A DNA stretch of 64,000 bases from Prochlorococcus sp. AG-402-G06 (lineage in GTDB: Bacteria > Cyanobacteriota > Cyanobacteriia > PCC-6307 > Cyanobiaceae). The notes beneath the pieces are model-generated. The model worked only from the letters and a program-made list of their open reading frames with translations, was not told where the DNA came from and ran no database searches. Each line of letters starts with the position of its first letter. The stretch's first letter is position 1. Positions 28,631 to 37,982 of the stretch are shown here, one piece after another. The position numbers were made by a program, and so were the translations under genes. The stretch covers positions 124,001 through 188,000 of the forward strand of contig QCHR01000001.1 in assembly GCA_003277985.1 (NCBI GenBank). Reading direction: 5' to 3'.

Positions 28631-29242
28631 TTGGCTGGCAGTTTTGCTCAACTTGCAAAAAATGCAGAAAAAAAGAAGCCCTCAATTTCAGTTTCGAAAG
28701 AACCTGTCAAGAATCCTCCTTTGAAGGTTTATCAACTGGGTCACGAGGCTTTAAGAACGCCAGCTAATCGTATCGTCAAAGTTGACGATTCAATTCGAAA
28801 GTTAGTTAAAGATATGCTCATAACTATGTATTCATCAAAAGGTATTGGTTTGGCAGCACCGCAGGTAGGAATACAAAAAAGATTATTAGTTATTGATTTA
28901 AATTTTGAAGATCAAAATGCTCCACCGATGGTATTTATAAATCCTGAAATAATTTCATCCAGTGCAAGCTTAGATACATATGAAGAAGGTTGCCTAAGTA
29001 TCCCAGGCGTTTACCTAAATGTTTTACGACCCTCCTCAATCAAATTAAGTTATCGAGATGAAATGGGTCGACCAAAAAAAATGAATGCTGATGGTCTAAT
29101 GGCAAGATGCATTCAGCATGAAATAGACCACCTAAATGGTGTTTGTTTTGTTGATAAAGTAACCGATGAAGAAGAGCTGAAAAAACAATTAAATGAGAAT
29201 AACTTCAATCAAAACGATGTAATAAAAGATACGAATTACTAG
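28631..29242 (+). CDS. def: Peptide deformylase
   Basis: Removes the formyl group from nascent proteins; Fe2+/Zn2+ hydrolase. Motif I GIGLAAPQVG, motif II EEGCLSIPG (Cys ligand) and motif III QHEIDHLNG (two His ligands, Glu catalyst). 203 aa, with an N-terminal extension of about 30 residues compared with short bacterial forms. The start used is TTG at 28631, since no in-frame ATG lies near. HIT-family gene follows after 65 bp. Confidence 0.94.
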   Translation: MAGSFAQLAKNAEKKKPSISVSKEPVKNPPLKVYQLGHEALRTPANRIVKVDDSIRKLVKDMLITMYSSKGIGLAAPQVGIQKRLLVIDLNFEDQNAPPMVFINPEIISSSASLDTYEEGCLSIPGVYLNVLRPSSIKLSYRDEMGRPKKMNADGLMARCIQHEIDHLNGVCFVDKVTDEEELKKQLNENNFNQNDVIKDTNY

Positions 29243-29307
29243 AATCATGTCAATTCAAACGACAAAGAATCTAATGAGATTCTTGTATTGATCTCACTTC
29301 AAATTAA

Positions 29308-29643
29308 ATGACAACAATTTTCGATAAAATTCTTAGTGGTGAAATACCTTGTGATGAGGTTTTTAGTGATGAAAAGTGCCTAGCTTTTAAAGATATAACT
29401 CCCCAAGCACCTACTCACATTTTAATAATTCCTAGAAAACCTATTCCAAGTCTGCAACAAATAAAAAAAGAAGATCAAGAATTACTTGGTCACTTGCTTC
29501 TCAAAGGTACTGAAATTGCAAAAGCTGCTGGTTTAGAAAGTTGGAGAACGGTTATAAATACTGGAGAAGAAGCAGGCCAAACAGTTTTTCACTTACATGT
29601 TCATATAATCGGCGGTAGGAAATTAAGTTGGCCGCCTGGATAA
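29308..29643 (+). CDS. HIT-family (HINT-like) nucleotide-binding protein
   Basis: 111 aa; hydrolase of AMP-conjugates, member of the histidine triad superfamily. Active-site motif HLHVHIIGG near the C-terminus, and N-terminal IFDKILSGEIPCDEVF with DITPQAPTHILIIP. Full length for HINT (about 110-120 aa). Downstream of def on the same strand, and followed by a hairpin at 29666-29686. Confidence 0.94.
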   Translation: MTTIFDKILSGEIPCDEVFSDEKCLAFKDITPQAPTHILIIPRKPIPSLQQIKKEDQELLGHLLLKGTEIAKAAGLESWRTVINTGEEAGQTVFHLHVHIIGGRKLSWPPG

Positions 29644-29665
29644 CTATTAAATTTCATGATTTTCT

Positions 29666-29686
29666 AAGCAATCAGCACGATTGCTT
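29666..29686 (+). terminator. Hairpin AAGCAATC-N5-GATTGCTT after HIT gene
   Basis: Perfect 8 bp stem with 5-base loop, 23 bp after the stop of the HIT-family gene. No T-run follows, so it may be a processing or stabilising hairpin rather than an intrinsic terminator. Confidence 0.5.
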
Positions 29687-29754
29687 GACTGGCTTAGTTA
29701 ATGACTCATTTCCACCCATTCATGCGCTATAAGGTACTAAATTAATTGTGACCA

Positions 29755-30036
29755 ATGGATTCCCAAACTGCTGCAGATAAAAACGGCTTTATTAATAAAG
29801 TAAATGCAAATTTACATGACTTTTGGTCAAATCTTAGTGAGAGACAGAAATCTGTTTTTAAGAAAATATGGGCAATTTTAACTTACAAATGGCAATGGCA
29901 AATAATTCTTAATGCCCCATTTTTAGTTATTTGGGTATTAGATCAAACTATTCCTGCAGTTCATACTTTTGATGTTCAGCTTATTTCCTCACTACCAATA
30001 CCAATGATAATAAAAACATATTTGGGTTTTAGCTAA
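29755..30036 (+). CDS. Conserved membrane protein, 93 aa
   Basis: Soluble amphipathic N-terminus (FINKVNANLHDFWSNLSERQKSVFKKIWAIL) followed by a hydrophobic Trp-rich stretch (WQWQIILNAPFLVIWVLDQTIP) and a short loop ending TYLGFS. One or two membrane helices. I recall it only as a hypothetical conserved in marine picocyanobacteria; no function assigned. It precedes an ABC protein gene by 123 bp on the same strand. Confidence 0.7.
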   Translation: MDSQTAADKNGFINKVNANLHDFWSNLSERQKSVFKKIWAILTYKWQWQIILNAPFLVIWVLDQTIPAVHTFDVQLISSLPIPMIIKTYLGFS

Positions 30037-30159
30037 CATATAAAAATAAATGACTTTTATGAGTTTTTGGTCTCAAAAAAGTGTCCAATTTAAATCTAAA
30101 AAATAAGCTAACCTTATTTCTAATCATGTACTTATTGACTTTGAAATAATCACATTAAT

Positions 30160-32148
30160 ATGACCTCATCAATTTCTAAAGCTCAAAAAGGACTAATAAG
30201 CCAACTTATTAAATTAAGAAAGCTTACTCAGCCATATTTTCTCCCTTATACGAAGAACAACGGCTGGCTATTTGTCTATTTATTAATAGCTTTATTATTT
30301 TGTGTAGGAGGAACAGTTTTATTTTTACTTACAGGTTTAATGAGCCTGTTAACCAATTTAGCTCCAGAGATAACAAACCAATTTTTAGGAGGGGTTCAAA
30401 ATTCGTTAAAGGTCATTTGGGATGGCCCTTCGGGAATGATAATTTCAAGCTTATTTGCCTTAGGAATTTTTTCATTTATAACGGTTCGTGGTCAGTTAAG
30501 GCAAAGGAGATGGCTTCCTTGGCTGTTACTGGGAGTAATTATATTGATGTTATTATCTGTAAATGGAATCAACGCTGGAATTACTTTTCTAGTTAGAGAT
30601 ATAACTAATGCCTTAATACAAAAAGATGAAAATGAAAGTTACAAAAATTTGTGGATTCTTGGCATATGTTTCATTGCAGCTCTTCCCATAAGGAGCTTCC
30701 AATTTTATTTTTCAGCCAAGCTTCAGCTTTTATGGAGAGAGTGGTTATCTAAAAGCCTGATAACAGATTATTTAGATGATAGGACATATTACATATTGAA
30801 TCCTAACGATGAATCTGAAACGAATGTCGATAATCCGGATCAAAGAATTACAGAAGATGCCAGAGACTTTACTGCCCAAACAATTGATCTTTCATTAAAT
30901 ATTTTTGATTCTTTATTAGTATTTTCATTAAACATTTTTATTTTGCTAAGTATTAGTAAAGAGCTAACACTTGCTCTTATAGTTTACGCCACATTAGTTT
31001 CATCTTTACTACTTTTTGCTAGTAGAAAGCTGTTTAAATTAAATTATGATCAATTACGTTTTGAGGCTGATTTTCGTTATGGTCTTGTCCATGTAAGAAA
31101 CAACGCAGAATCAATTGCTTTTTATTCTGGTGAAAATCAAGAAGAAAAAGAAGTTAGTAGAAGATTAAAATCTGTAGTTGATAACTTTAATCTACTAATA
31201 ATATGGGAAGCATTATTAAGAGTTCTCCAACGTTCTGGAATTTATGGAAGTGTCTTTATCCCTTTCATTATCCTTGCTGGACCAATTCTTAGCGGCCAGA
31301 TGGACTACGGAAGTTTTCAACAAGCTAATTTAAACTATAACCTTCTTGAAGGATCATTATTTTTTATTATTTATAAAATAGAGGCTTTAGCAAGATTCTC
31401 AGCTTCTATAGGCAGACTTGAAGGATTTCAATCAAACATGAATGATATCAGAGATAATCAATATGAAGATTTTAAAGTAGAAATTAAAACAAACGACTCT
31501 ATTATTCTTAAAAATGTAAGTATTAAAACTCCTGGAAAGGATAATTTCCTAATTAATAATTTAAATCTAAGTCTTGAGACAGGTCAAAGTTTACTTGTAG
31601 TAGGACCCTCTGGTTGCGGTAAAACGTCTTTACTTCGAGCAATTAGTGGGCTATGGGCTATACAGTCTGGTGAAATAGAAACACCCTCAGATGGTGATTT
31701 GCTTTTTATTCCACAAAAACCTTATATGACTCTTGGTTCTCTAAGAGAACAGCTTTGTTACCCATTAGATAAAAATAGATTCAGTGACGATCATCTAAAA
31801 GCCGTTTTAGAAGAAGTTAAGTTACCTCAAATTATCCAAAGGTATCCTGACCTAGACATTAAACAAGATTGGCAAAGGCTATTGTCTCTTGGAGAGCAAC
31901 AAAGGCTAGCTTTCGCAAGACTTTTACTAAATTCACCTAAATATGTCGTTTTAGATGAAGCAACAAGTGCATTAGACGTAAATACAGAAAGACATCTTTA
32001 TGAACTTCTTAAACAACGTGAGATGGCTTCAATTAGCGTTGGTCATAGACCAACCTTAAAGAACTATCATGAAACTGTACTTGAAATAACTGAGAACAAA
32101 GGTTGGCGATTATTGCCCGCTGCAAGTTACCAATTCAATGAGAACTAG
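30160..32148 (+). CDS. BacA/SbmA-YddA-like ABC transporter (fused permease-ATPase)
   Basis: 662 aa: six membrane helices (about 35-400; ABC transporter type-1-like fold of the SbmA/BacA/ABCD family) then an ABC domain. Walker A VVGPSGCGKTS, signature LSLGEQQRLAFARLL (LSLGE variant normal for this family), and Walker B YVVLDEATSALD. Such proteins import vitamin B12 or peptides, or export hydrophobic compounds; the substrate here is unknown. An Hli gene begins 9 bp downstream and may be co-transcribed. Confidence 0.9.
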   Translation: MTSSISKAQKGLISQLIKLRKLTQPYFLPYTKNNGWLFVYLLIALLFCVGGTVLFLLTGLMSLLTNLAPEITNQFLGGVQNSLKVIWDGPSGMIISSLFALGIFSFITVRGQLRQRRWLPWLLLGVIILMLLSVNGINAGITFLVRDITNALIQKDENESYKNLWILGICFIAALPIRSFQFYFSAKLQLLWREWLSKSLITDYLDDRTYYILNPNDESETNVDNPDQRITEDARDFTAQTIDLSLNIFDSLLVFSLNIFILLSISKELTLALIVYATLVSSLLLFASRKLFKLNYDQLRFEADFRYGLVHVRNNAESIAFYSGENQEEKEVSRRLKSVVDNFNLLIIWEALLRVLQRSGIYGSVFIPFIILAGPILSGQMDYGSFQQANLNYNLLEGSLFFIIYKIEALARFSASIGRLEGFQSNMNDIRDNQYEDFKVEIKTNDSIILKNVSIKTPGKDNFLINNLNLSLETGQSLLVVGPSGCGKTSLLRAISGLWAIQSGEIETPSDGDLLFIPQKPYMTLGSLREQLCYPLDKNRFSDDHLKAVLEEVKLPQIIQRYPDLDIKQDWQRLLSLGEQQRLAFARLLLNSPKYVVLDEATSALDVNTERHLYELLKQREMASISVGHRPTLKNYHETVLEITENKGWRLLPAASYQFNEN

Positions 32149-32157
32149 ACTATTTCT

Positions 32158-32397
32158 ATGAACTCAAATACTGAAACCAATCAAGATATTCTGTCAACTG
32201 AGCCAGAAAAAACTGATTCAGAAATAAAAAATCTTTCACCTAGCGCAACCACAAATGACATTCCTGAATTTGGTTGGAGTGGATATGCAGAAAGAATGAA
32301 TGGAAGATTCGCAATGATTGGTTTAATGGCAGTTTTACTAGTAGAAGCACTCAGCAAGTCATCTTTTTTGGAATGGGCTGGAATAATTAGTAGATAA
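32158..32397 (+). CDS. hli: High-light-inducible (Hli) protein with long N-terminal tail, 79 aa
   Basis: The LHC motif is in the C-terminal half: YAERMNGRFAMIGLMAVLLVEALS, with conserved E, N, R. The first ~40 residues are hydrophilic, Ser/Thr/Glu rich (ETNQDILSTEPEKTDSEI). Thylakoid stress protein as described for the family. Gap from the BacA-like gene is only 9 bp, so a shared transcript is likely. Confidence 0.92.
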   Translation: MNSNTETNQDILSTEPEKTDSEIKNLSPSATTNDIPEFGWSGYAERMNGRFAMIGLMAVLLVEALSKSSFLEWAGIISR

Positions 32398-32408
32398 TCA
32401 TTGTTGTA

Positions 32409-33368
32409 TTAATCATCAAATCTTGAACTGTTATCTCTGGGCCTCGGCTTTCTCGTGGATGATGAATAAGAACCTTTAGAAGATGATCTTTCATTATCAG
32501 AGCTTGGATCTGAATTTTGTGCAGGTCTTCTATTAGCTCGTCTGTCAGAACTAGAAAAAGCAGCATCTTCAATACTGTTTTTAGTTTTAGAAGGCCTATT
32601 AGATCCTGAGGAGGGCCTAGTCTGATTAGGAGAATTTAACCTTGAAGATGATGCTTGCGAGAGATTAGGAGCTCCATTTCTTCTACGACTTGATTTTTGA
32701 TCATTTACTGAAGGACGAGTCCCTCGCCTTGTTTCTTGTCGGCTAGTTCGCCTCTCTCCAAATCTTGAAGCTCTATCTGAAGAAGATTCTGCATTATTGA
32801 ATCTTTCCATTCTCCTATCTCGTTCAGCTCCTCGGGAATTCATTTCTGTAGAGCTAATATTTCTTGGTCTTCTACTTACCGCCTGCTCAGGAATTGCCGC
32901 CCTCGATGGACGTCTTCCATAATTTTGATCTTCTGCATATTCTTCTTCGTAATCTTCTCTCCCTGAAAATCTTCTATTGATAGGCTGAGATTCCTCAAAT
33001 CGATCATAATTTCTATCAGAGCCTGAATCAGACAAGCCTCCTCTAGGAGATCTTGGCAACTCAGGTTCATCATCGAAATATGAAGATCTTCGCGCTTGAT
33101 CGGTTGCAATGCCTCTTAAGCGAACACTTTCATAAGCAAAGAAAACTGTAGTTCCTGCAAGTAAAAACTGTCCAAACTGAAGAATGGGATCTAATCGCCA
33201 TCCTTGAAAAAAAAGTATTCCGCCACAGAGCAAGCCAATAGCGGCAAAGAATACATCGTAATCTCTTGCCAATGCTGGCTTAAAAGATCTAAGAAAATAT
33301 AACCCAGCTCCGCATACAGCAAGAACTATGCCAACAATGCTGGCCCAATTTAGACTGGCATTGACCAA
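32409..33368 (-). CDS. ycf66: Ycf66-family membrane protein
   Basis: The N-terminal ~90 residues are the Ycf66 domain with three membrane helices (WASIVGIVLAVCGAGLYFLRSF, YDVFFAAIGLLCGGILFFQGW, LQFGQFLLAGTTVFFAYESV). The remaining ~220 residues are low-complexity, rich in Arg/Ser/Asn (RRTSRQETRRGTRPSV), and look disordered. Ycf66 is conserved in cyanobacteria and some plastids but its function is not established. psbX lies 83 bp upstream on the same strand. Confidence 0.88.
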   Translation of the reverse strand: MVNASLNWASIVGIVLAVCGAGLYFLRSFKPALARDYDVFFAAIGLLCGGILFFQGWRLDPILQFGQFLLAGTTVFFAYESVRLRGIATDQARRSSYFDDEPELPRSPRGGLSDSGSDRNYDRFEESQPINRRFSGREDYEEEYAEDQNYGRRPSRAAIPEQAVSRRPRNISSTEMNSRGAERDRRMERFNNAESSSDRASRFGERRTSRQETRRGTRPSVNDQKSSRRRNGAPNLSQASSSRLNSPNQTRPSSGSNRPSKTKNSIEDAAFSSSDRRANRRPAQNSDPSSDNERSSSKGSYSSSTRKPRPRDNSSRFDD

Positions 33369-33451
33369 GTTTGCCCTCTTAAATAAACATTTTCAGGTTG
33401 AATACAACCTTATTTTTATCAGTCTATGGCATAAATAGGTGTTTGCTAGGG

Positions 33452-33601
33452 CTATCTACTCAAAGCATCTTTTTGACTAACCCAAATCAAGGCCGCAGCA
33501 GCAGGTGCAACTATCAAAGCTCCAGCCGCAAGAAAACTCCCTATCATTCCAACAGCAGAACTTGTAGCAGCTTCACTAGAAGCTCCAGCAGTTAGGAACA
33601 A
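33452..33601 (-). CDS. psbX: Photosystem II protein PsbX (start uncertain)
   Basis: Single-helix PSII subunit beside cytochrome b559. The visible chain [20 protein letters not shown], helix [20 protein letters not shown] and the tail SQKDALSR matches PsbX; FVSQKD-like endings are diagnostic. The only start in this frame is TTG at 33599-33601, giving 49 aa. An ATG at 33621-33623 gives MAFHLLN in the neighbouring frame, which would fit well if one base of the A/T run at 33600-33605 were absent. The gene may thus start with TTG or contain an indel. It is cleanly placed between ycf66 and yggT. Confidence 0.8.
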   Translation of the reverse strand: MFLTAGASSEAATSSAVGMIGSFLAAGALIVAPAAAALIWVSQKDALSR

Positions 33602-33709
33602 ATTTAATAAATGAAAAGCCATTTCAGCTAATTCTTATGCAACACCGAGTAATCTTACGCAATAAAAGATGATTTATACCATCTATTCAATAATGCTTTG
33701 AGCTTTGTG

Positions 33710-34009
33710 ATGCCTCTGTTAATTAAAAGTCTTCCAACCCTCCATTTTTTAATGGGTTTTTTAATAGGTTCCCTAACCCTTGCATTCCTTCTCAGAATTA
33801 TTTTGACTTGGTATCCAAAAATAGATTTAAGAACTGGTTTCTGGCCAATTATCTTCTTACCAACTGAACCTGTACTTGTATTTACTCGCAAAATCGTAGC
33901 TCCTATAGGAGGTGTAGATGTTACTCCAATTATTTGGGTAGGTCTTTTAAGTCTTTTTCGCGAATTGATTCTTGGACAACAAGGATTACTAACTCAAATT
34001 ATATTTTGA
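33710..34009 (+). CDS. yggT: YggT/Ycf19-family membrane protein
   Basis: About 100 aa with two YggT-type membrane segments: LHFLMGFLIGSLTLAFLLRIILTWYP and the C-terminal VDVTPIIWVGLLSLFRELIL. The conserved PTEPVLVFTRKIVAPIGGVDVTP between them is the family signature. In plants and cyanobacteria, relatives affect thylakoid or cytochrome b6 biogenesis. In-frame alternatives TTG 33698 and GTG 33707 exist upstream of the ATG chosen. Convergent with accC. Confidence 0.9.
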   Translation: MPLLIKSLPTLHFLMGFLIGSLTLAFLLRIILTWYPKIDLRTGFWPIIFLPTEPVLVFTRKIVAPIGGVDVTPIIWVGLLSLFRELILGQQGLLTQIIF

Positions 34010-34022
34010 TCCTTAGCACTAT

Positions 34023-35366
34023 TTACAACATTTCTTGTTCAACAAACTTTGTATGAACATCCCCTTTTGTAAATTCTTTTCTCTTAAGTAATTTCAAATG
34101 GAAGTCAATAGTCGTTGTAATACCTGTGACAGCACATTCGTTTAAAGCCCTCTCCATGCGTTTCAGTGCAGCTTCTCTATCTCTTCCCCAAACAATTAAT
34201 TTTCCTATAAGAGAATCATAAAAAGGCGGTATATCATAACCTGTATAAACATGGCTATCTACCCTTACACCTGGTCCACCAGGCGGCAACCAGCCTGTAA
34301 TTTTGCCTGGAGATGGCCGAAAATTATGATTCGGATCCTCAGCATTAATTCTACATTCAATTGCATGACCTTCAAGCTTGATCTCTGACTGACTAAATTC
34401 TAATTTTTCCCCTCCTGCAATACGTAATTGTTCCGATATGAGATCCATACCAGTAACTAATTCAGTGACAGGGTGCTCAACTTGTATTCGAGTATTCATC
34501 TCCATAAAGTAAAAATTTCCCTTCCGATCAAGTAGGAATTCAACTGTCCCAGCTCCTTCATAATTAATACTTTTTGCAGCTGCAACAGCTGCTTCTCCCA
34601 TCTTTAATCTCAAGTGATCATCTAAAGCTGGACTTGGAGATTCCTCTAAAAGTTTCTGATGGCGTCTTTGAATCGAGCAATCTCTCTCTCCAAGGTGCAC
34701 GACATTTCCAAAACGATCAGCAAGAATCTGCACCTCTACATGTCTTGGACGATCAATAAATTTCTCCATATATAAACCTGGATTCCCAAATGCAGCTTCT
34801 GCTTCACCTTGTGCAGCTTTAAAAAGATTATCCAATTCATCAGCATGCCCCACCAAACGCATACCTCTTCCACCTCCTCCTGCAGTTGCTTTAATCATTA
34901 CTGGATATCCCATTTCAGATGCAAGCTTGGATGCATCTGCAACGCTCTCTAACAAACCCTCACTTCCAGGAACGGTTGGAACTCCGACCTTCTGCATAGT
35001 CGATTTAGCTGTCGACTTATCACCCATTGAACGTATTGCATGGGGAGATGGACCTACAAAAATCAGCCCGTGATCTCCACAAATCTCTGCGAAGCGATCA
35101 TTTTCAGCTAAAAAGCCATAGCCAGGATGAATAGCATCAACACCTCGTGATGTTGCTGCAGCTAATATGTTTGGAATGTTTAAATAACTTTTACTACTAG
35201 GAGAATCTCCAACGCATACAGCCTCATCAGCTAATTGAACGTGTAACGCATTTTTGTCAACAGTGCTGTAGACAGCGACCGTTGCAATCCCCATCTCACG
35301 ACAGCTACGGAGAATTCTTAAAGCTATTTCGCCACGATTAGCTATCAGCAATTTGCCTATGGGCAT
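34023..35366 (-). CDS. accC: Acetyl-CoA carboxylase, biotin carboxylase subunit
   Basis: Carboxylates biotin on AccB using bicarbonate and ATP, first committed step of fatty acid synthesis. 447 aa, standard length. [17 protein letters not shown] at the start, [10 protein letters not shown], Gly-rich ATP loop [14 protein letters not shown] and catalytic [15 protein letters not shown] are all present. accB is not adjacent. Confidence 0.97.
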   Translation of the reverse strand: MPIGKLLIANRGEIALRILRSCREMGIATVAVYSTVDKNALHVQLADEAVCVGDSPSSKSYLNIPNILAAATSRGVDAIHPGYGFLAENDRFAEICGDHGLIFVGPSPHAIRSMGDKSTAKSTMQKVGVPTVPGSEGLLESVADASKLASEMGYPVMIKATAGGGGRGMRLVGHADELDNLFKAAQGEAEAAFGNPGLYMEKFIDRPRHVEVQILADRFGNVVHLGERDCSIQRRHQKLLEESPSPALDDHLRLKMGEAAVAAAKSINYEGAGTVEFLLDRKGNFYFMEMNTRIQVEHPVTELVTGMDLISEQLRIAGGEKLEFSQSEIKLEGHAIECRINAEDPNHNFRPSPGKITGWLPPGGPGVRVDSHVYTGYDIPPFYDSLIGKLIVWGRDREAALKRMERALNECAVTGITTTIDFHLKLLKRKEFTKGDVHTKFVEQEML

Positions 35367-35492
35367 TCAAATCTATTAAGGCCTCAGGCGGATCGTATCA
35401 GTATTAGTGCCCAAGAAAGAAACGCATTAGGTAGAAGCTTAATAGGTTTAGCATTATGATCATGTTTACTTGGTGCTTAACTAAGTTAACTT

Positions 35493-35574
35493 GCGGATGT
35501 GGCGGAATTGGTATACGCGCATGTCTAAGGAACATGTGACTTCGGTCTTGCGAGTTCAAGTCTCGCCATCCGCA
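35493..35574 (+). tRNA. tRNA-Leu (anticodon AAG)
   Basis: Acceptor stem GCGGATG pairs with CATCCGC; D-stem GCG/CGC; anticodon stem CATGT/ACATG encloses CTAAGGA, giving anticodon AAG (positions 35526-35528). A long variable arm (TGAC-TTCG-GTC) marks it as class II, and T-arm GCGAG-TTCAAGT-CTCGC. No CCA is encoded; discriminator A73 is correct for Leu. AAG decodes CUU and, if A34 is deaminated to inosine by a TadA-type enzyme, CUC and CUA. No intron. Confidence 0.95.
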
Positions 35575-35602
35575 TTTTTCAGAAGTAAATGCTCATCGAT
35601 AT

Positions 35603-36880
35603 ATGAGTGATGATCCTTTAGCAATTATCTTTGTCTCAAACGGACCAGGTGAACTAACTACTTGGGTTAAGCCACTTGCTAGCGAGCTTCATAACCGAAT
35701 TGAGCTAAGACCAAAAGCAAAGACATCTTCAGTATCCTTAAATCTGGTACTGGTTCCATGCCCTAACGCAACTGGCAATGAAGATCTCGTTGCCAAAAAG
35801 TGGTTGCAATTTGAAAACATAATAAAAGCAAAAAATTTCTGGGAATTTCTTATAAAACCTAAAAGATTTGGTTTATGGCCATCCAAAGGTTTAGTAATTT
35901 TTTTAGGAGGTGATCAATTTTGGAGCGTGCTGCTCTCAGCAAGATTGGGATATTTGCACATGACTTATGCAGAATGGATTGCAAGATGGCCTTTTTGGAA
36001 TAATCGTATTGTCGCGATGTCGGAAAGTATCGTTAAGAAACTACCAAGACGAATTCAAAATCGTTGTTCAGTAATAGGTGACCTGACAGCTGACTTAACA
36101 GAAACTGCAAAAATTGATGATCCACTCCCTTCTGGGAAGTGGATTGCTCTCATGCCAGGTTCAAAAAGGGCCAAACTAAAAATTGGGATACCTTTTTTTC
36201 TTGATGTCGCTGATAAAATATCAGAATTAATGCCAAATTCTAAGTTTCTAATACCTATTGCTCCTACCACAAATATAGATGAAATCGAATATTTTGGCAG
36301 CAAAATTAATCCGATTTCAAAACAATATAAGTCAGGAATAAAATCAATTACTAGCGGCAAAAATAAAGAATCTAGAGGAATATTAATAACCAATAATTCG
36401 ACAGTAATATTAATACAAGAAAAACATCCAGCATATAGCGACCTAATTCAGTGTGATATAGCTCTAACTACAGTAGGAGCAAATACTGCAGAGCTGGGTT
36501 CATTAAATATACCCATGATAGTTGTTGTACCTACTCAACACATTTTAGTTATGGAAGCATGGGATGGGCTTGTAGGTTTAATAGCTAGATTACCAATTTT
36601 AAAATGGTGCCTAGGTTTATTAATTAGCTTCATAAAAATGAGAAAAAGAGGATTTATGGCTTGGCCAAATATATCTGCAAAAAGAATGATTGTACCTGAA
36701 AGAATAGGGCACATTACCACTACAGAAATAGCTCAAGAGACTGTTGAATGGCTAAATTCTCCATCCAGGCTTTCTGGTCAAAAGGAAGATCTTCAAACAT
36801 TGAGAGGTAATAAAGGAGCCACGCAAAGATTTTGTCAAGAAATTATTAATCTTTTAAAAGAAAAAAATTTTTTAAATTAA
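35603..36880 (+). CDS. LpxB-related (lipid-A-disaccharide synthase-like) glycosyltransferase
   Basis: 425 aa. N-terminus IIFVSNGPGELTTWVKPLASEL corresponds to the GEASGD..-type opening of LpxB. Later parts include a typical acceptor/donor region IALMPGSKRAKL and TTVGANTAELGSLNIPMIVVVPTQ (the SGTaTLE-like donor motif of the family). Cyanobacterial members form a separate branch often annotated as LpxB-like, with unknown acceptor. Starts 29 bp after the tRNA. Confidence 0.85.
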   Translation: MSDDPLAIIFVSNGPGELTTWVKPLASELHNRIELRPKAKTSSVSLNLVLVPCPNATGNEDLVAKKWLQFENIIKAKNFWEFLIKPKRFGLWPSKGLVIFLGGDQFWSVLLSARLGYLHMTYAEWIARWPFWNNRIVAMSESIVKKLPRRIQNRCSVIGDLTADLTETAKIDDPLPSGKWIALMPGSKRAKLKIGIPFFLDVADKISELMPNSKFLIPIAPTTNIDEIEYFGSKINPISKQYKSGIKSITSGKNKESRGILITNNSTVILIQEKHPAYSDLIQCDIALTTVGANTAELGSLNIPMIVVVPTQHILVMEAWDGLVGLIARLPILKWCLGLLISFIKMRKRGFMAWPNISAKRMIVPERIGHITTTEIAQETVEWLNSPSRLSGQKEDLQTLRGNKGATQRFCQEIINLLKEKNFLN

Positions 36881-37924
36881 TCACCATGGATCTTCAATAT
36901 CTGAAATGTCTTTATCATTAGATGGAGAATCCTGAGGTTTTTTAATAGATAATTGTTCTAATGGTTCGACATCCATAGGTTCTTCCTTTATTTTTATTCT
37001 TGATCTATTATTAATTTTTCGAGAAGGTCTGTTTGCTTGAAAATCATCAGATCTATTTTTAATATTTGATTCAGTAAAAGCAACTTCATCGTCTTCAATT
37101 TCCGAATAGATTGAAGACTCATTAGGTTCATCAAGGTATCTCAATTCTTGATTGTATTGTTCTTCTTCTGAATCTTGTAATTCTACATATTCCATCTCTT
37201 CTTCTTCAAATATTTCCTCTTGAGATTGTTCTAAAAGTCTTTGATCATCATTTGAACTTTCTCCAGAAGTCAATTGATTCTCAACCGGAACGAGATTAAC
37301 TCTATATCTTTCTCTTTCGCTTTCTTCCCATCCAGAATTACCTACACCAAGCTTTTCAAGAAAACCACTATTTAATTGTTTTAATTTCTCTTCTGCGCCC
37401 TCATAAACAATAATTCGATCTGGACCACTACTGACAATTTCATCAACAGGCATCTCCCAAGTACTTAAAACTCCTTCACCTAATAATGGAACGCCTAATG
37501 CTCCCATAACTAAAGTCAGTAATTCTCCAGTTTCAATATCAAAAGAGAAGCCAAGTACTCTTCCTAACTGATCTCCAGATTCAGTAATGACCTGACAATT
37601 TATGACTTTATTGAATCTTTCAGGGACAAAGTTTTCGCTCAAAGAATCTAATGTGTCTACTAAAATGACATCACCAACTTGACGAATCTGATCAAGAGGA
37701 AGCCATCTTGGCAGCCCAGGTAAAAAACGTGTTAAAGGATTATCTCTTAATCCCAAGGCAACAACCTCTCTACGATCAATATCAACTACAACCTCTCCTA
37801 CAAGGCCCAATCTGCGTCCAGTATCACGAGTGATAACCTGAGTCCCCATTAACTCAGAGCGAAGCCATAATCTGTCACTAGGGACAGCAGATGTTGATTC
37901 TTGTGGGGCTTGAGTGTTGGTCAA
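36881..37924 (-). CDS. PRC-barrel domain protein with acidic C-terminal tail
   Basis: 347 aa. Two PRC-barrel domains: about residues 20-95 (LMGTQVITRDTGRRLGLVGEVVVDIDRREVVALGL) and 105-180 (QVITESGDQLGRVLGFSFDIETGELLTLVMG). The rest is strongly acidic and probably disordered (SQEEIFEEEEMEYVELQDSEEEQ). PRC barrels occur in RimM and photosynthetic reaction-centre proteins, but a specific role is unknown. Lies 58 bp downstream of smc on the same strand. Confidence 0.88.
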   Translation of the reverse strand: MTNTQAPQESTSAVPSDRLWLRSELMGTQVITRDTGRRLGLVGEVVVDIDRREVVALGLRDNPLTRFLPGLPRWLPLDQIRQVGDVILVDTLDSLSENFVPERFNKVINCQVITESGDQLGRVLGFSFDIETGELLTLVMGALGVPLLGEGVLSTWEMPVDEIVSSGPDRIIVYEGAEEKLKQLNSGFLEKLGVGNSGWEESERERYRVNLVPVENQLTSGESSNDDQRLLEQSQEEIFEEEEMEYVELQDSEEEQYNQELRYLDEPNESSIYSEIEDDEVAFTESNIKNRSDDFQANRPSRKINNRSRIKIKEEPMDVEPLEQLSIKKPQDSPSNDKDISDIEDPW

Positions 37925-37982
37925 CTCAAATATGCAGAAATAAGATTGGTAGAACCATATTGGACCATATTAGTAAATTCAA

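Noticed and set aside
33655..33891. 78-codon minus-strand ORF inside yggT
   Set aside because: The plus-strand YggT protein has clear family motifs and membrane helices, so the antisense frame is a shadow.
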